This document shows positions 28,302 to 37,444 of a stretch of DNA of 64,000 nucleotides, piece after piece (the stretch's first letter is position 1; every line of letters begins with the position of its first letter). The stretch covers positions 496,001-560,000 of the forward strand of contig CP012155.1 of assembly GCA_001602415.1 (NCBI GenBank), given 5' to 3'. Source of the DNA: Bacteroidetes bacterium UKL13-3. Lineage in GTDB: Bacteria > Bacteroidota > Bacteroidia > UKL13-3. Made by a program: the position numbers and the translations under genes. The notes under the pieces were generated by a model. The model worked only from the letters and a program-made list of their open reading frames with translations, had not been told where the DNA came from and made no database searches.

Positions 28302-29480
28302 GATTCGACAACCTTCCTCCGCGCCCCTGCCCTGAAGGGAATCTGCCCACTAATGCTAACGGGCATTCTCAATTTTTCCGATTCGACAACCTTCCTCCGC
28401 GCCCCTGCCCTAAAGGGAATCTGCCCGCGAGTGCTAACGGGCATTCTCAATTCTTTCGATTCGACAACCTTCCTCCGCGCCCCTGCCCTAAAGGGAATCT
28501 GCCCGCGAGTGCTAACGGACATTCTCAATTCTTTCGATTCGACAACTTTCTTCCGCGCCCCTGCCTTGAAGGGAATCTGCCCGCGAGTGCTAACGGGCAT
28601 TCTCAATTCTTCCGATTCGACAACTTTCTTCCGCGCCCCTGCCCTAAAGGGAATCTGCCCGCGAGTGCTAACGGGCATTCTCAATTCTTCCGATTCGACA
28701 ACCTTCCTCCGCGCCCCTGCCTTGAAGGGAATCTGCCCGCGAGTGCTAACGGACATTCTCAATTCTTTCGATTCGACAACCTTCCTCCGCGCCCCTGCCC
28801 TAAAGGGAATCTGCCCACTAATGCTAACGGGCATTCTCAATTCTTCCGATTCGACAACCTTCCTCCGCGCCCCTGCCCTAAAGGGAATCTGCCCGCGAGT
28901 GCTAAAGGGCATTCTCAATTCTTCCGATTCGACAACCTTCCTCCGCGCCCCTGCCTTGAAGGGAATCTGCCCGCGAGTGCTAACGGGCATTCTCAATTCT
29001 TCCGATTCGACAACCTTCCTCCGCGCCCCTGCCTTGAAGGGAATCTGCCCGCGAGTGCTAACGGACATTCTCAATTCTTTCGATTCGACAACTTTCTTCC
29101 GCGCCCCTGCCCTAAAGGGAATCTGCCCGCGAGTGCTAACGGGCATTCTCAATTCTTCCGATTCGACAACTTTCTTCCGCGCCCCTGCCCTAAAGGGAAT
29201 CTGCCCGCGAGTGCTAACGGGCATTCTCAATTCTTTCGATTCGACAACTTTCTTCCGCGCCCCTGCCCTAAAGGGAATCTGCCCGCGAGTGCTAAAGGGC
29301 ATTCTCAATTCTTCCGATTCGACAACCTTCCTCCGCGCCCCTGCCTTGAAGGGAATCTGCCCGCGAGTGCTAACGGACATTCTCAATTCTTTCGATTCGA
29401 CAACTTTCTTCCGCGCCCCTGCCCTAAAGGGAATCTGCCCGCGAGTGCTAACGGGCATTCTCAATTCTTTCGATTCGACA
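28302..29480. repeat. 15-copy 78-bp GC-rich minisatellite
   Basis: Unit: CGATTCGACAAC + CTTCCTCCGCGCCCCTG + CCCTAAAGGGAATCTG + CCCGCGAGTGCTAACGGG + CATTCTCAATTCTTT. About 15 units stand head to tail between typA and the MFS gene, clearly richer in GC than the flanks. Because 78 is a multiple of three, three long frames are open, but variants between units change the amino acid in every frame, so coding is doubtful. Each unit holds short inverted arms TGCCCG/CGGGCA. Variation is combinatorial at about five sites (see findings). Confidence 0.93.
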
Positions 29481-29536
29481 ATAAATCAATTCGACATCCA
29501 CGCCAATTGATATTGTAAAATGTTTAATCAACAAGA

Positions 29537-30979
29537 TTAGTGACTTCCCGAAGTAATTGCGTCCTCGTCAATACCTTGTTCTTTTAAAATGGATTTTACC
29601 CTTATGGCATAAAAAGCTAGGTACACAAAACAAGCAACTCCAACAACATAGCTTAGCTTAATTCCCAACAACGAATCAGAAGCCAAATATCCTTGTAGCA
29701 AGCTCACAAATCCGCCACCCATAATCATCATAATTAAAAAACTAGAACCTTGGTTGGTATGGCTTTTTAATCCACCGATGGCAAGGGTAAAGATGCATGG
29801 CCAAAGGGTACTGCAAAATAATCCAACGCTTATAAATGCAAATACACTGGTCATTCCGGTTGTGTTCATGCCAACTAATAACGAAAGGATTCCGAGTGCC
29901 GAGAAAATAAGCAACTGCCTTGCAGGTCGTCCCTTGCTCAAAATATTTCCGACAATTAATACCAATATAGCTATACCATAAATGTAAAAAGGAGTGATAT
30001 CGTGCCCTGCAATAAGGTTTACGCCAAGGAAAAAGCCAAAGGCCAGGTAAGGAGTTAATAAACGAACGAGTGTTTTATGATTGGCTTTCCACTCAAAGGC
30101 ATCCATGGATGAGGTCCACCGGCCAATCATTAAACTTGCCCAAAATAGTGATACAAAAGGTGCTAGCTGATCGGTAGGAGTATTTAAATACTGACGCATG
30201 TATTCCGGTAAGTTGCTTGCCGTTGATACTTCCACACCCACATACACAAATATCGCTATCATACCCAAAACCAACTGAGGGTAGGCCAGTGCACTTTTTC
30301 TTGATGTTGCTTTTTCGGCAACCGATTCTTCCTCAACAATGGTTTGATCGGGGATGGATGAGAACTTAAAAGCAATAGCCACTGCCAAAAATGCGGCACC
30401 CAAAATGAGGTAAGGAATTTTTACGCTATCAATGCTGGCTTCGGCTTTGTAACCCTCGGCATAAATGGAACCGAAAATAGCGAAACTTACCAATAACGGT
30501 CCGATGGTTGTTCCTACATTATTAATGGCTCCGGCTAAACTCAATCGCTGTGAACCTTTTTGTGGATGGCCTAATAAAATAACCAATGGGTTAGCAACTG
30601 TTTGTTGCAGCGAAAATCCCAATCCCACAATAAACAATCCGCTAATCATCAAGCCAAATGAAGCGGTTTCGGCAGCAGGATAAAACAACAATGTTCCTAA
30701 GGCTGAAACAACCAATCCAAGCGATAACCCATTTTTGTATCCTATTTTATTGATAATATCTGTTCCCAATATTCTCGAAATCAAAAAATATAAAATGGAT
30801 CCAATAGTGTATGCCACGTAAAATGCAAACGATACCATTTGCGATTGCCATTGCTCTAAATTGAGTTTTTCTTTAAAAACCGGAATAAGAATATCATTGG
30901 ATGCAGCAACAAATCCCCAGAAAAAAAATACAATAAGGATAGAAAACAACTGCGAACGCTGCGTGGCTGATTGACTCAT
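29537..30979 (-). CDS. FucP/GluP-type sugar MFS transporter
   Basis: A 480-aa, 12-TM permease of the fucose/glucose-galactose MFS subfamily. The early FFFWGFVAASNDILIPVFK and the FIVGLGFSLQQTVANPLVILLG segment are typical, as is the SLAGAINNVGTTIGPLL motif that follows. The central loop between TM6 and TM7 is acidic. It probably imports a hexose with H+; substrate uncertain. The gene stands alone, with the minisatellite beyond its 3' end. Confidence 0.9.
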   Translation of the reverse strand: MSQSATQRSQLFSILIVFFFWGFVAASNDILIPVFKEKLNLEQWQSQMVSFAFYVAYTIGSILYFLISRILGTDIINKIGYKNGLSLGLVVSALGTLLFYPAAETASFGLMISGLFIVGLGFSLQQTVANPLVILLGHPQKGSQRLSLAGAINNVGTTIGPLLVSFAIFGSIYAEGYKAEASIDSVKIPYLILGAAFLAVAIAFKFSSIPDQTIVEEESVAEKATSRKSALAYPQLVLGMIAIFVYVGVEVSTASNLPEYMRQYLNTPTDQLAPFVSLFWASLMIGRWTSSMDAFEWKANHKTLVRLLTPYLAFGFFLGVNLIAGHDITPFYIYGIAILVLIVGNILSKGRPARQLLIFSALGILSLLVGMNTTGMTSVFAFISVGLFCSTLWPCIFTLAIGGLKSHTNQGSSFLIMMIMGGGFVSLLQGYLASDSLLGIKLSYVVGVACFVYLAFYAIRVKSILKEQGIDEDAITSGSH

Positions 30980-31212
30980 AGTTTGTTGGTTAGGATTTCA
31001 AAAGTTGTGTTTTTATAACGGTCGGCAAAATATTGTTTACCCACAACCTGTATGGGGTGACTACTATATCACCCACCTTATCTTCCTTTTAAAACCAAAA
31101 TTTACCAAATATGGAAAAGGGATGCGTTTTCCAATAATATGTAATAGCTTCGAGTATCAAAATAAAACTCAAGCACAAAAGTTATTATGTTGATAGTAAA
31201 CAATACACCACA

Positions 31213-31398
31213 ATGAAATATCCATTTTTATTTACACTGCTACTTGGGTTTGGATTGGCTGCTCCTTTAACTTGCGCCAAGCAAAAAGATAAAAAATCAT
31301 CGGCAGATGAACATAAACGCTGCCAACCTAAACAGCCTAAACAAATGGCTTTGTATGCACCTCTAGGAACAATTAAGCAGGCCCAGGGAAGATCTTAG
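31213..31398 (+). CDS. Tiny secreted basic protein ahead of lytS
   Basis: 61 aa with a clear signal peptide (FLFTLLLGFGLAAPLTCA) and a short, Lys/Gln/Pro-rich mature part ending APLGTIKQAQGRS. It stops 3 bases before the histidine kinase start, so the three genes read as one operon. It has no family that I recognise. The position suggests an accessory or signal for the kinase, or it may be chance; the tight spacing and good signal peptide favour a real gene. Confidence 0.6.
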   Translation: MKYPFLFTLLLGFGLAAPLTCAKQKDKKSSADEHKRCQPKQPKQMALYAPLGTIKQAQGRS

Positions 31399-31401
31399 CG
31401 C

Positions 31402-32442
31402 ATGATGAAAATAATTAGAAAGGAAAAACTATACTGGATTTGTCAGTTAGGTGGATGGCTGCTGTTTACCTTGCTAGAATTGGCAACCTATATTGGCATT
31501 GATGGTTTGAGCTGGAAATTACTCACCAATGCAGTTGTTAATTTTCTTTTGGGAATATCTGCCACACATTTGTATCGGGTATTTCTCATTCAATCAGGTT
31601 GGCTCACCTTGCCTTTATATAAAATTATACCTCGTGGAATGTTGGGTGTTATACTCATGTCAACACTCCTCACGGTAATTAATATTTGGCTTGATCGGTT
31701 TACGTATCCAGTTTTGCAAACTGTTCCTGTTGATGCCGGAACATTTTTCGGCTACTTTTTCAATCTTAGTAAGTATGTGTTGTTGTGGTCGCTTACCTAT
31801 CACTTGTTTCAATACTGGGAACGTTCGTTAAAAGCCGAACGAGATCGTTATCAAATAGAGGCAATATTAAAAGAAAACCAATACAACAATCTTAAAACAC
31901 AACTCAATCCGCACTTTTTGTTTAACTCGCTAAACAGTATCCGCACCCTTGTTGATATGGATCCTGAGATTGCCAAAAATGCCATTACCCAATTATCGGG
32001 TTTACTCAGAAGTTCCTTACAAATGGGAAAACACAAAACAGTTTCGTTGGCAGATGAGTTGCAAACGGTAAAGGATTATTTGGCTATCGAATCTATTCGT
32101 TTTGATGATCGATTGAAAGTATATTTTGATATTGATGAAGCGGCAGAAAAATGCAATGTACCACCCATGATGTTGCAAACCCTTACTGAGAATGCGGTTA
32201 AACATGGAATTTCATCACTCAAAAATGGTGGCGAAATTGCTATTGAGGCGCACAAATACAATGGAACATTACAGCTCAAAATAACCAATACGGGGCATTA
32301 TCAACCTAAAGTAGAACATGAAGGTGTTGGTATTGAAAATACCTTAGAAAGATTAAAAATTTTATATGACAACCGTGCCACATTTTCAATACAAAATGAT
32401 GGCTCCCACCAAGTAGTTACCGAAATAACCATACCCTTATGA
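31402..32442 (+). CDS. LytS/YehU-type sensor histidine kinase
   Basis: 346 aa. Four hydrophobic segments occupy the N-terminal ~140 residues, then the His_kinase domain with the phospho-acceptor in LNPHFLFNSLNSIRTL (near 170-185) and a GHKL ATPase (MMLQTLTENAVKHGI, GVGIENTLERLKILY). The stop overlaps the response regulator start by 4 bases. The input signal is not evident because the sensor part is only membrane helices. Confidence 0.93.
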   Translation: MMKIIRKEKLYWICQLGGWLLFTLLELATYIGIDGLSWKLLTNAVVNFLLGISATHLYRVFLIQSGWLTLPLYKIIPRGMLGVILMSTLLTVINIWLDRFTYPVLQTVPVDAGTFFGYFFNLSKYVLLWSLTYHLFQYWERSLKAERDRYQIEAILKENQYNNLKTQLNPHFLFNSLNSIRTLVDMDPEIAKNAITQLSGLLRSSLQMGKHKTVSLADELQTVKDYLAIESIRFDDRLKVYFDIDEAAEKCNVPPMMLQTLTENAVKHGISSLKNGGEIAIEAHKYNGTLQLKITNTGHYQPKVEHEGVGIENTLERLKILYDNRATFSIQNDGSHQVVTEITIPL

Positions 32443-33164
32443 GTGCCATAACCACATTAATTGTTGATGATGAAAAACTAGCCCGCGAAGGGTTAAAAGC
32501 GCTACTGAAAGAATTTAGTGAAATAGAAATTGTAGGTGAAGCATCTAATGCTGATGAGGCATTGGAATTAATAGATAAACTTAAGCCTCAATTGATGTTT
32601 TTGGATATTGAAATGCCCGAAAAAACAGGGTTTGATTTGTTGGAAGAATTGATTGAAACACCTTGTGTTATTTTTACCACCGCTTATAATGATTTTGCCA
32701 TAAAGGCTTTTGAAGTAAATGCATTAGATTATTTGCTGAAGCCCATTCAGTTGCAGCGGTTGCGAGAGGCCATAACCAAAGTTAAAAAGCAATTATCAGA
32801 TTTAACGCAAGAAAAGGAACGTTTAAAACTAACCGAAAATGACCAGGTGTTTATTCGTGATGGCGATAAATGTTGGTTTGTGAAATTAACGGATATTCGC
32901 ATGATTGAGTCGGCAGGAAATTACGCTAAAATATTTTTCGATACCAACCAGCCTCTTATTCATAAAACGCTCAATGCACTGGATGAACGATTGAATACTG
33001 GCATGTTTTTTAGGGCTAATCGTCAACAAATAATCAACCTGCGTTATATCGAAAAAATTGAACCTTTTTTTAATGCAGGTTTTCTTATTTACCTTAAAGA
33101 TGGAACTAAAGTAGAAGTAAGTAGAAGGCAATCGGTAAAGTTTAAGGAGATGATGAGTTTGTAG
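32439..33164 (+). CDS. LytTR-family response regulator
   Basis: 241 aa. Receiver domain with the DDE acidic pocket at the N-terminus and phospho-acceptor Asp in LMFLDIEMPEKTGFDLL (near 55). The switch Lys lies in YLLKPIQ near 105. A LytTR DNA-binding domain fills the C-terminal half (MIESAGNYAKIFF, RANRQQIINLRYIEKI). It is coupled to the kinase upstream. Regulons of this class are usually few genes; the secreted peptide upstream is a possible target. Confidence 0.94.
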   Translation: MSAITTLIVDDEKLAREGLKALLKEFSEIEIVGEASNADEALELIDKLKPQLMFLDIEMPEKTGFDLLEELIETPCVIFTTAYNDFAIKAFEVNALDYLLKPIQLQRLREAITKVKKQLSDLTQEKERLKLTENDQVFIRDGDKCWFVKLTDIRMIESAGNYAKIFFDTNQPLIHKTLNALDERLNTGMFFRANRQQIINLRYIEKIEPFFNAGFLIYLKDGTKVEVSRRQSVKFKEMMSL

Positions 33165-33212
33165 GGGAGCAATTGGCTATAGGCTGTTAGCCTTTAGCTA
33201 TTAGCAAAAAAT

Positions 33213-33246
33213 AAAAGGCCCGATTGACATTCAATCGGGCCTTTTC
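33213..33246. terminator. Strong terminator between lytTR and rsfS
   Basis: A perfect 14-bp stem AAAAGGCCCGATTG / CAATCGGGCCTTTT with loop ACATT. The symmetrical A and T runs allow it to work for both converging genes. Confidence 0.92.
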
Positions 33247-33295
33247 TATAAGAGGTATGCTCGCCAACCGCTAAAGGCTAAAAGCCAATAGCTAA

Positions 33296-33859
33296 CTATT
33301 TCCCTTCAAAAGGAACCACAATGGCATCGCCCCATAATTCTTCTACTGCATAAAACTCGCGCTTTTCTTCCTGAAACACGTGTGCTACCACATCAAAATA
33401 ATCTAACAATACCCATTCGTTATTAACTTGACCTTCGCGGTGACGAGGCCACTCATTGCTTTGTTTTTCTACTTCCTCTTCAACCGAGTTGGCAATGGCT
33501 TCTACTTGTTTATCGGAAACTGCGTGGCTAATAACAAAAAAATCGGCCGATGCTCCTTTAACGGTACGCATGTCCAAAATCTTGATGTCTTCAGCTTTTT
33601 TCTCATACATACCTTGTGCAACTTGCAATGCTAATTCAAGTGAATTGGCAGCGGGCTTAGGTGAGGTAGCTTTTGTTTTGGTTGGTTTACGGGTTTTTGC
33701 TACCGGTGTTTTTTTATTAGCCAACTCATTGGCTTCTGCTTCCTGTTCCCCTGTACGTTCATTTTTTTTGGTACTGGTTTTGGCGGCTGTTGTTTTTTTT
33801 GCTCCCGCTTTTTTAGGTGCTACTTTTTTTGGAGTTGTATTGGTTGTTGTAACTTTCAT
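33296..33859 (-). CDS. rsfS: Ribosomal silencing factor RsfS with basic N-terminal tail
   Basis: 187 aa. The C-terminal ~115 residues are RsfS/Iojap: SLELALQVAQGMYEKKAEDI, DMRTVKGASADFFVI and WVLLDYFDVVAHVF. RsfS binds L14 and blocks subunit joining in starvation. The first ~70 residues are a Lys/Ala/Thr/Pro-rich, histone H1-like tail (KKVAPKKAGAKKTTAAKT), not part of the usual ~110-aa protein. The start at 33859 is the only one that fits. It is divergent from birA. Confidence 0.93.
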   Translation of the reverse strand: MKVTTTNTTPKKVAPKKAGAKKTTAAKTSTKKNERTGEQEAEANELANKKTPVAKTRKPTKTKATSPKPAANSLELALQVAQGMYEKKAEDIKILDMRTVKGASADFFVISHAVSDKQVEAIANSVEEEVEKQSNEWPRHREGQVNNEWVLLDYFDVVAHVFQEEKREFYAVEELWGDAIVVPFEGK

Positions 33860-33890
33860 TGTGTATGCTTTCTATTTGGCTCAATGGTAA

Positions 33891-33919
33891 TTGTCCTATC
33901 GGGCTAAATGATATATTTG
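33891..33919 (+). promoter_or_regulatory. Promoter for the birA-coaX run
   Basis: TTG at 33891, an 18-base spacer, and TATATTTG at 33912-33919, an exact TAnnTTTG box. It lies inside the longest possible birA frame and so argues for a later birA start. Confidence 0.5.
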
Positions 33920-33936
33920 TTGCAAAAGTAGGCATT

Positions 33937-34689
33937 TTGAATCAGAACTCAGCATATTCATTGGGTAATCACGTGTTGCACTTAGGTGAAGTGACCTCTA
34001 CCAACGATCTTGCCCGTCAGTTACTTGACGAAAAAATAGTGCATCATGGTACTTTTATCAGAGCCGATATGCAAAGTAAAGGCAGGGGACAAGAGCAAAA
34101 TATATGGGAATCGGAAAAGGGGGCAAACTTATTGTGCTCACTCATTCTCATTCCCGATGCTGTTCAAGTTGATAGTCAAGTATACTTAAATATGAGTGTT
34201 TGCCTAGCGTTGCGCGATATGGTTCAGGAATATTGCCCCACACGTAAGGTGAGTATAAAATGGCCTAATGATGTATATGTTGACGATCATAAAATTGTAG
34301 GTGTATTAATTGAAAATGCCTTCCAGGGAAGTTTAATCAAACATTCAATCGTTGGAATGGGCGTCAATATCAATCAACAATCGTTTACGTCTGCCAAAGC
34401 TTGTTCGTTAGCCACTATCACACAACAAACCTACGATGTAGCAGTTTGCAGTGAGTTGTTGTTGGGACATTTAAAGTTTAGATACGATCAGTGGATACAC
34501 CAACAAAAACAAGCACTTTGGAATGATTATCATCAATATTTGTATAAGAAAGATGTTGTTTCATTGTTTGAAATACAAGGAACAATAGTATCAGGAATGG
34601 TAAAAGGGATTGATGAGGCAGGACGATTATTATTGCAGGTTGATGGAGAAATACGCTTGTTGAATGTAAAAGAAGTAAAATGGTTATGA
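33937..34689 (+). CDS. birA: Biotin--[acetyl-CoA carboxylase] ligase
   Basis: A 250-aa BirA of the single-domain type without a DNA-binding HTH. The biotin/ATP site GRGQEQNIWESEKGANL (near residues 51-67), KWPNDVYVDDHKIVGVLIE and GMGVNINQ are family hallmarks. The frame is open back to 33859 (TTG) with an ATG at 33865, but a consensus promoter at 33891-33919 lies in that stretch, so the TTG at 33937 is the more likely start. Overlaps coaX by 4 bases. Confidence 0.9.
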   Translation: MNQNSAYSLGNHVLHLGEVTSTNDLARQLLDEKIVHHGTFIRADMQSKGRGQEQNIWESEKGANLLCSLILIPDAVQVDSQVYLNMSVCLALRDMVQEYCPTRKVSIKWPNDVYVDDHKIVGVLIENAFQGSLIKHSIVGMGVNINQQSFTSAKACSLATITQQTYDVAVCSELLLGHLKFRYDQWIHQQKQALWNDYHQYLYKKDVVSLFEIQGTIVSGMVKGIDEAGRLLLQVDGEIRLLNVKEVKWL

Positions 34690-35417
34690 AAAAAGGATTG
34701 GTAATTGATATTGGGAATACACGTTCAAAAGCAGCTGTTTTTGAAGATGGAAAAATGCTTTCAACGGTATTGGTTTTCTTTCCATCACAACCCGAATCGT
34801 TAATCGATTTAATTGAATTGTATAAGCCCTCCCACAGCATAGTTGTTTCAGTTAGCAACCTACCCGATACGTTGGTTACATTTCTCAATCAGCATTCACA
34901 ACTTTTTATACTCACACAAACTGCAACATTTCCTTTTACGAGTGAATATGCAACACCGCAAACCTTGGGAATGGACAGGGCAGCAGGTGTGTCGGGAGCC
35001 ATGCAATTATTTGCCCAACAACATTGTTTAGTAATTGATGCGGGTACATGTGTTACATTTGATTTTGTTACAAAAGAGGGTATTTATATGGGAGGTGCTA
35101 TTTCGCCAGGATTGAATATGCGCCTCAAAGCCATGCACACCTTTACCCAAAAACTCCCCGATGTAGCTTTTGAATTCCCTAAAAACCATATTGGTAACTC
35201 AACCACAACAAGCATGTTATCGGGAGCTTACTTTGGTTTATTGGGTGAAATAAATGAAACCATTTCGCGTTATGAAGATCAATTTGGTATCATACAAGTT
35301 GTACTTTGTGGAGGTGATGCAGTGCTATTTGATAAACGCACGAAAAAGAGCATATTTGCATCGCCTGATTTGGTTTTACACGGGCTATTTAAAATACTTC
35401 AACTCAATGCAACATAA
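34686..35417 (+). CDS. coaX: Type III pantothenate kinase
   Basis: The first step of CoA synthesis by the CoaX route. DIGNTRSKAAVF at residues 8-19 is the phosphate-binding loop; GMDRAAGVSGAM and VIDAGTCVTFDF (near 115) are the other conserved motifs. It is 243 aa from the ATG at 34686, which overlaps birA by ATGA. The next gene begins inside its 3' end (11-base overlap). Confidence 0.95.
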   Translation: MKKGLVIDIGNTRSKAAVFEDGKMLSTVLVFFPSQPESLIDLIELYKPSHSIVVSVSNLPDTLVTFLNQHSQLFILTQTATFPFTSEYATPQTLGMDRAAGVSGAMQLFAQQHCLVIDAGTCVTFDFVTKEGIYMGGAISPGLNMRLKAMHTFTQKLPDVAFEFPKNHIGNSTTTSMLSGAYFGLLGEINETISRYEDQFGIIQVVLCGGDAVLFDKRTKKSIFASPDLVLHGLFKILQLNAT

Positions 35418-36696
35418 AGCCCTCAGGCTCTTTTTAGTTATTTTGGTAAGCTTAACCCTCGGTTTTAAAGCAACAGCACAAAACCTTACCAAATCCCCTT
35501 ATTCCATTATTGGTATTGGCGAAATGCAGTTTCAAGGAACATCCTTGCAATCAGGCATGGGCCAAGTGGCGCAAGGTGTTCGCAGAAGTTCGGATATCAA
35601 CATGCTCAATCCAGCATCTTATTCATCATTAAAATACACGGTTATTGATGGAGGCATTTTGTACAGCCAAGGAACACTCTCGCAAGGAAGCAACAGAAGT
35701 GATATTGATAATTCATCGTTCTCCTATTTCATGTTTGGTGTGCCTGTCTCTTTAAAACATAAAATGGGATTGGTTTTTGGATTAATGCCATACAGCAGCA
35801 TGGGTTATAATGTTTCTTCAACGGCAAATTATCCATATTACACCGCAACCACTCAAATGGTTGGTACAGGCGGATTATCTAAATTCAATATTGGCTTTGG
35901 CGCACAAGTAGTCAAGAATATTTCGGCTGGTATAAATATTTCCTATTTGTTTGGTCAGTTATTTACCGATCTAAAACTACTCATCCCATCAGTTTATAAT
36001 AATTATAATGTAAACAAAACACTCAATAGAGTTATTAGTGGAGCGCAAATACAAGGAGGAGTTCAATACCATAAAGATTTTGAGTTGGGATTGAAAAAAG
36101 AAAAATATGCTTTTACAGCAGGGGCATCGTACACTTTAGGCGCTTCGCTTAATGGTAATCAAGAACAATTTGTGCGTACCATGCCTGTTGGTTTTACGTC
36201 TCTTACCCGTGATACAACCTATTATGGTAATAATGAAAAAGGTACAATTGAATTACCTTATTCCTTAAGTATTGGTGCTGGTTGGGAGAAAAGAGATCAC
36301 TGGACTGTTGCTGCTGATGTGCATGTTACAAATTGGTCAGCATACCGCTCGTTCGGGAGAATGGATACGCTTCAAAACAGTCTAGGGTTCAATATTGGCG
36401 GAAGTTATATTCCCAATGCTACCGATTACAAAAACTATTTTAATAGAGTTGAATACCGTGCAGGATTGAAGTATGATGGTGGAAATGTGATTTGGGCTGA
36501 TAAAAATATTAGCAGTTATGGCTTTTCTTTAGGAATGGGTATGCCTTTGGGTAAATCAAAATCGAAATTGAATATTGCCGGTGAATATTATGCCAGAGGT
36601 ACAACAGCCAATAACTTAATTAAGGAAGAGTATTTCCGCATTGTATTGGGACTCAATTTTAGCGACAGATGGTTTCAGCGCTACAAGTATGACTAA
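35407..36696 (+). CDS. OMPP1/FadL-like outer membrane beta-barrel protein
   Basis: 429 aa from the ATG at 35407, giving a signal peptide LFLVILVSLTLGFKATAQ. The longer frame would lie inside coaX. The mature part begins SPYSIIGIGEMQFQG and has alternating polar and hydrophobic strands to the C-terminus, ending in aromatic-rich RWFQRYKYD. Proteins of this type are encoded beside lptC in many Bacteroidota. Transport substrate unknown. Confidence 0.82.
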   Translation: MQHKALRLFLVILVSLTLGFKATAQNLTKSPYSIIGIGEMQFQGTSLQSGMGQVAQGVRRSSDINMLNPASYSSLKYTVIDGGILYSQGTLSQGSNRSDIDNSSFSYFMFGVPVSLKHKMGLVFGLMPYSSMGYNVSSTANYPYYTATTQMVGTGGLSKFNIGFGAQVVKNISAGINISYLFGQLFTDLKLLIPSVYNNYNVNKTLNRVISGAQIQGGVQYHKDFELGLKKEKYAFTAGASYTLGASLNGNQEQFVRTMPVGFTSLTRDTTYYGNNEKGTIELPYSLSIGAGWEKRDHWTVAADVHVTNWSAYRSFGRMDTLQNSLGFNIGGSYIPNATDYKNYFNRVEYRAGLKYDGGNVIWADKNISSYGFSLGMGMPLGKSKSKLNIAGEYYARGTTANNLIKEEYFRIVLGLNFSDRWFQRYKYD

Positions 36697-37231
36697 GCAT
36701 AATTTTTACATACTGTTTTTTGTGTTGCTGGTGTTGCAGGCTTGTACCAATGAATCCGACAAAGATAAGGTGATGAATGAGCGTATAAACTTGCCCATTG
36801 AAACCGGTAAAAATATCTACATTACCTACACCGATTCGGGTTTAACCAAAGCCAAAGTGTTTGCTCCTATTTTGGAACGATTTGCAACTGAAACACGCAA
36901 TGAAACAGTAATGAAAAACGGTATTACTGCTTACTTTTACAGCAAAGATGGAAAGATTGATAGTTACCTAAAATCGAAATTTGCGGTACGCTATGATAGA
37001 GAAAAGAAGATGATAGCCCGCAATGACGTGATATTGGTAAACAGCAAAGGTGATACCCTAAATACAGAAGAATTAATTTGGGAAGAAGCCAAACAAACGA
37101 TTCATTCCGATAAATACGTTCGCATTACCACCAAAGATGAAATTATTATGGGCGATGGATTTGAATCTAATACAGAGTTTACAAAGTATAAAATTTTTAG
37201 TATTCGTGGAACCATCAGTTTAAAACAATAA
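36689..37231 (+). CDS. lptC: LPS export lipoprotein LptC
   Basis: 180 aa from the ATG at 36689 with a lipobox LVLQAC. The LptC/LptA-like beta-jellyroll shows in YITYTDSGLTKAKVFAP, GITAYFYSKDG and NDVILVNSKGDTLNTEELIW. It should bridge LPS from the LptBFG complex to LptA. It overlaps the OMP gene by 8 bases and the next small gene by 1 base, so the run is polycistronic. Confidence 0.88.
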   Translation: MTKHNFYILFFVLLVLQACTNESDKDKVMNERINLPIETGKNIYITYTDSGLTKAKVFAPILERFATETRNETVMKNGITAYFYSKDGKIDSYLKSKFAVRYDREKKMIARNDVILVNSKGDTLNTEELIWEEAKQTIHSDKYVRITTKDEIIMGDGFESNTEFTKYKIFSIRGTISLKQ

Positions 37232-37404
37232 TGCAAAAATTCATTGTATATAATTGGCTAGTGCTAGCCATATTGAGCGTGTTGGTTTGTACTTACATCA
37301 GTTTTTTTGAAAACTTTGTTGATGACAAAGCATACTTATATATACTGCTTGCCATTATTTTTGGAATTGTGTTTTACAAGCAACGAAAGAAACACGGTGC
37401 GTAG
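37231..37404 (+). CDS. 57-aa two-helix membrane protein
   Basis: Begins at the ATG overlapping the last base of the lptC stop (TAATG). The sequence has two hydrophobic segments, WLVLAILSVLVCTYISFF and LYILLAIIFGIVFY, separated by an acidic loop (ENFVDDKA), and a basic tail KQRKKHGA. Its position in the run and clean topology argue for a real gene. Function unknown. Confidence 0.65.
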   Translation: MQKFIVYNWLVLAILSVLVCTYISFFENFVDDKAYLYILLAIIFGIVFYKQRKKHGA

Positions 37405-37444
37405 TGTTTTCTTAACTCTCTGCAAAAAGATGTAATATTGAAAG

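Noticed and set aside
28193-29518. Long frames of 400-441 codons on both strands across the minisatellite
   Set aside because: The repeat period is 78, a multiple of three, so frames stay open by construction. Unit-to-unit changes alter residues in every frame, and no start or domain supports any of them.
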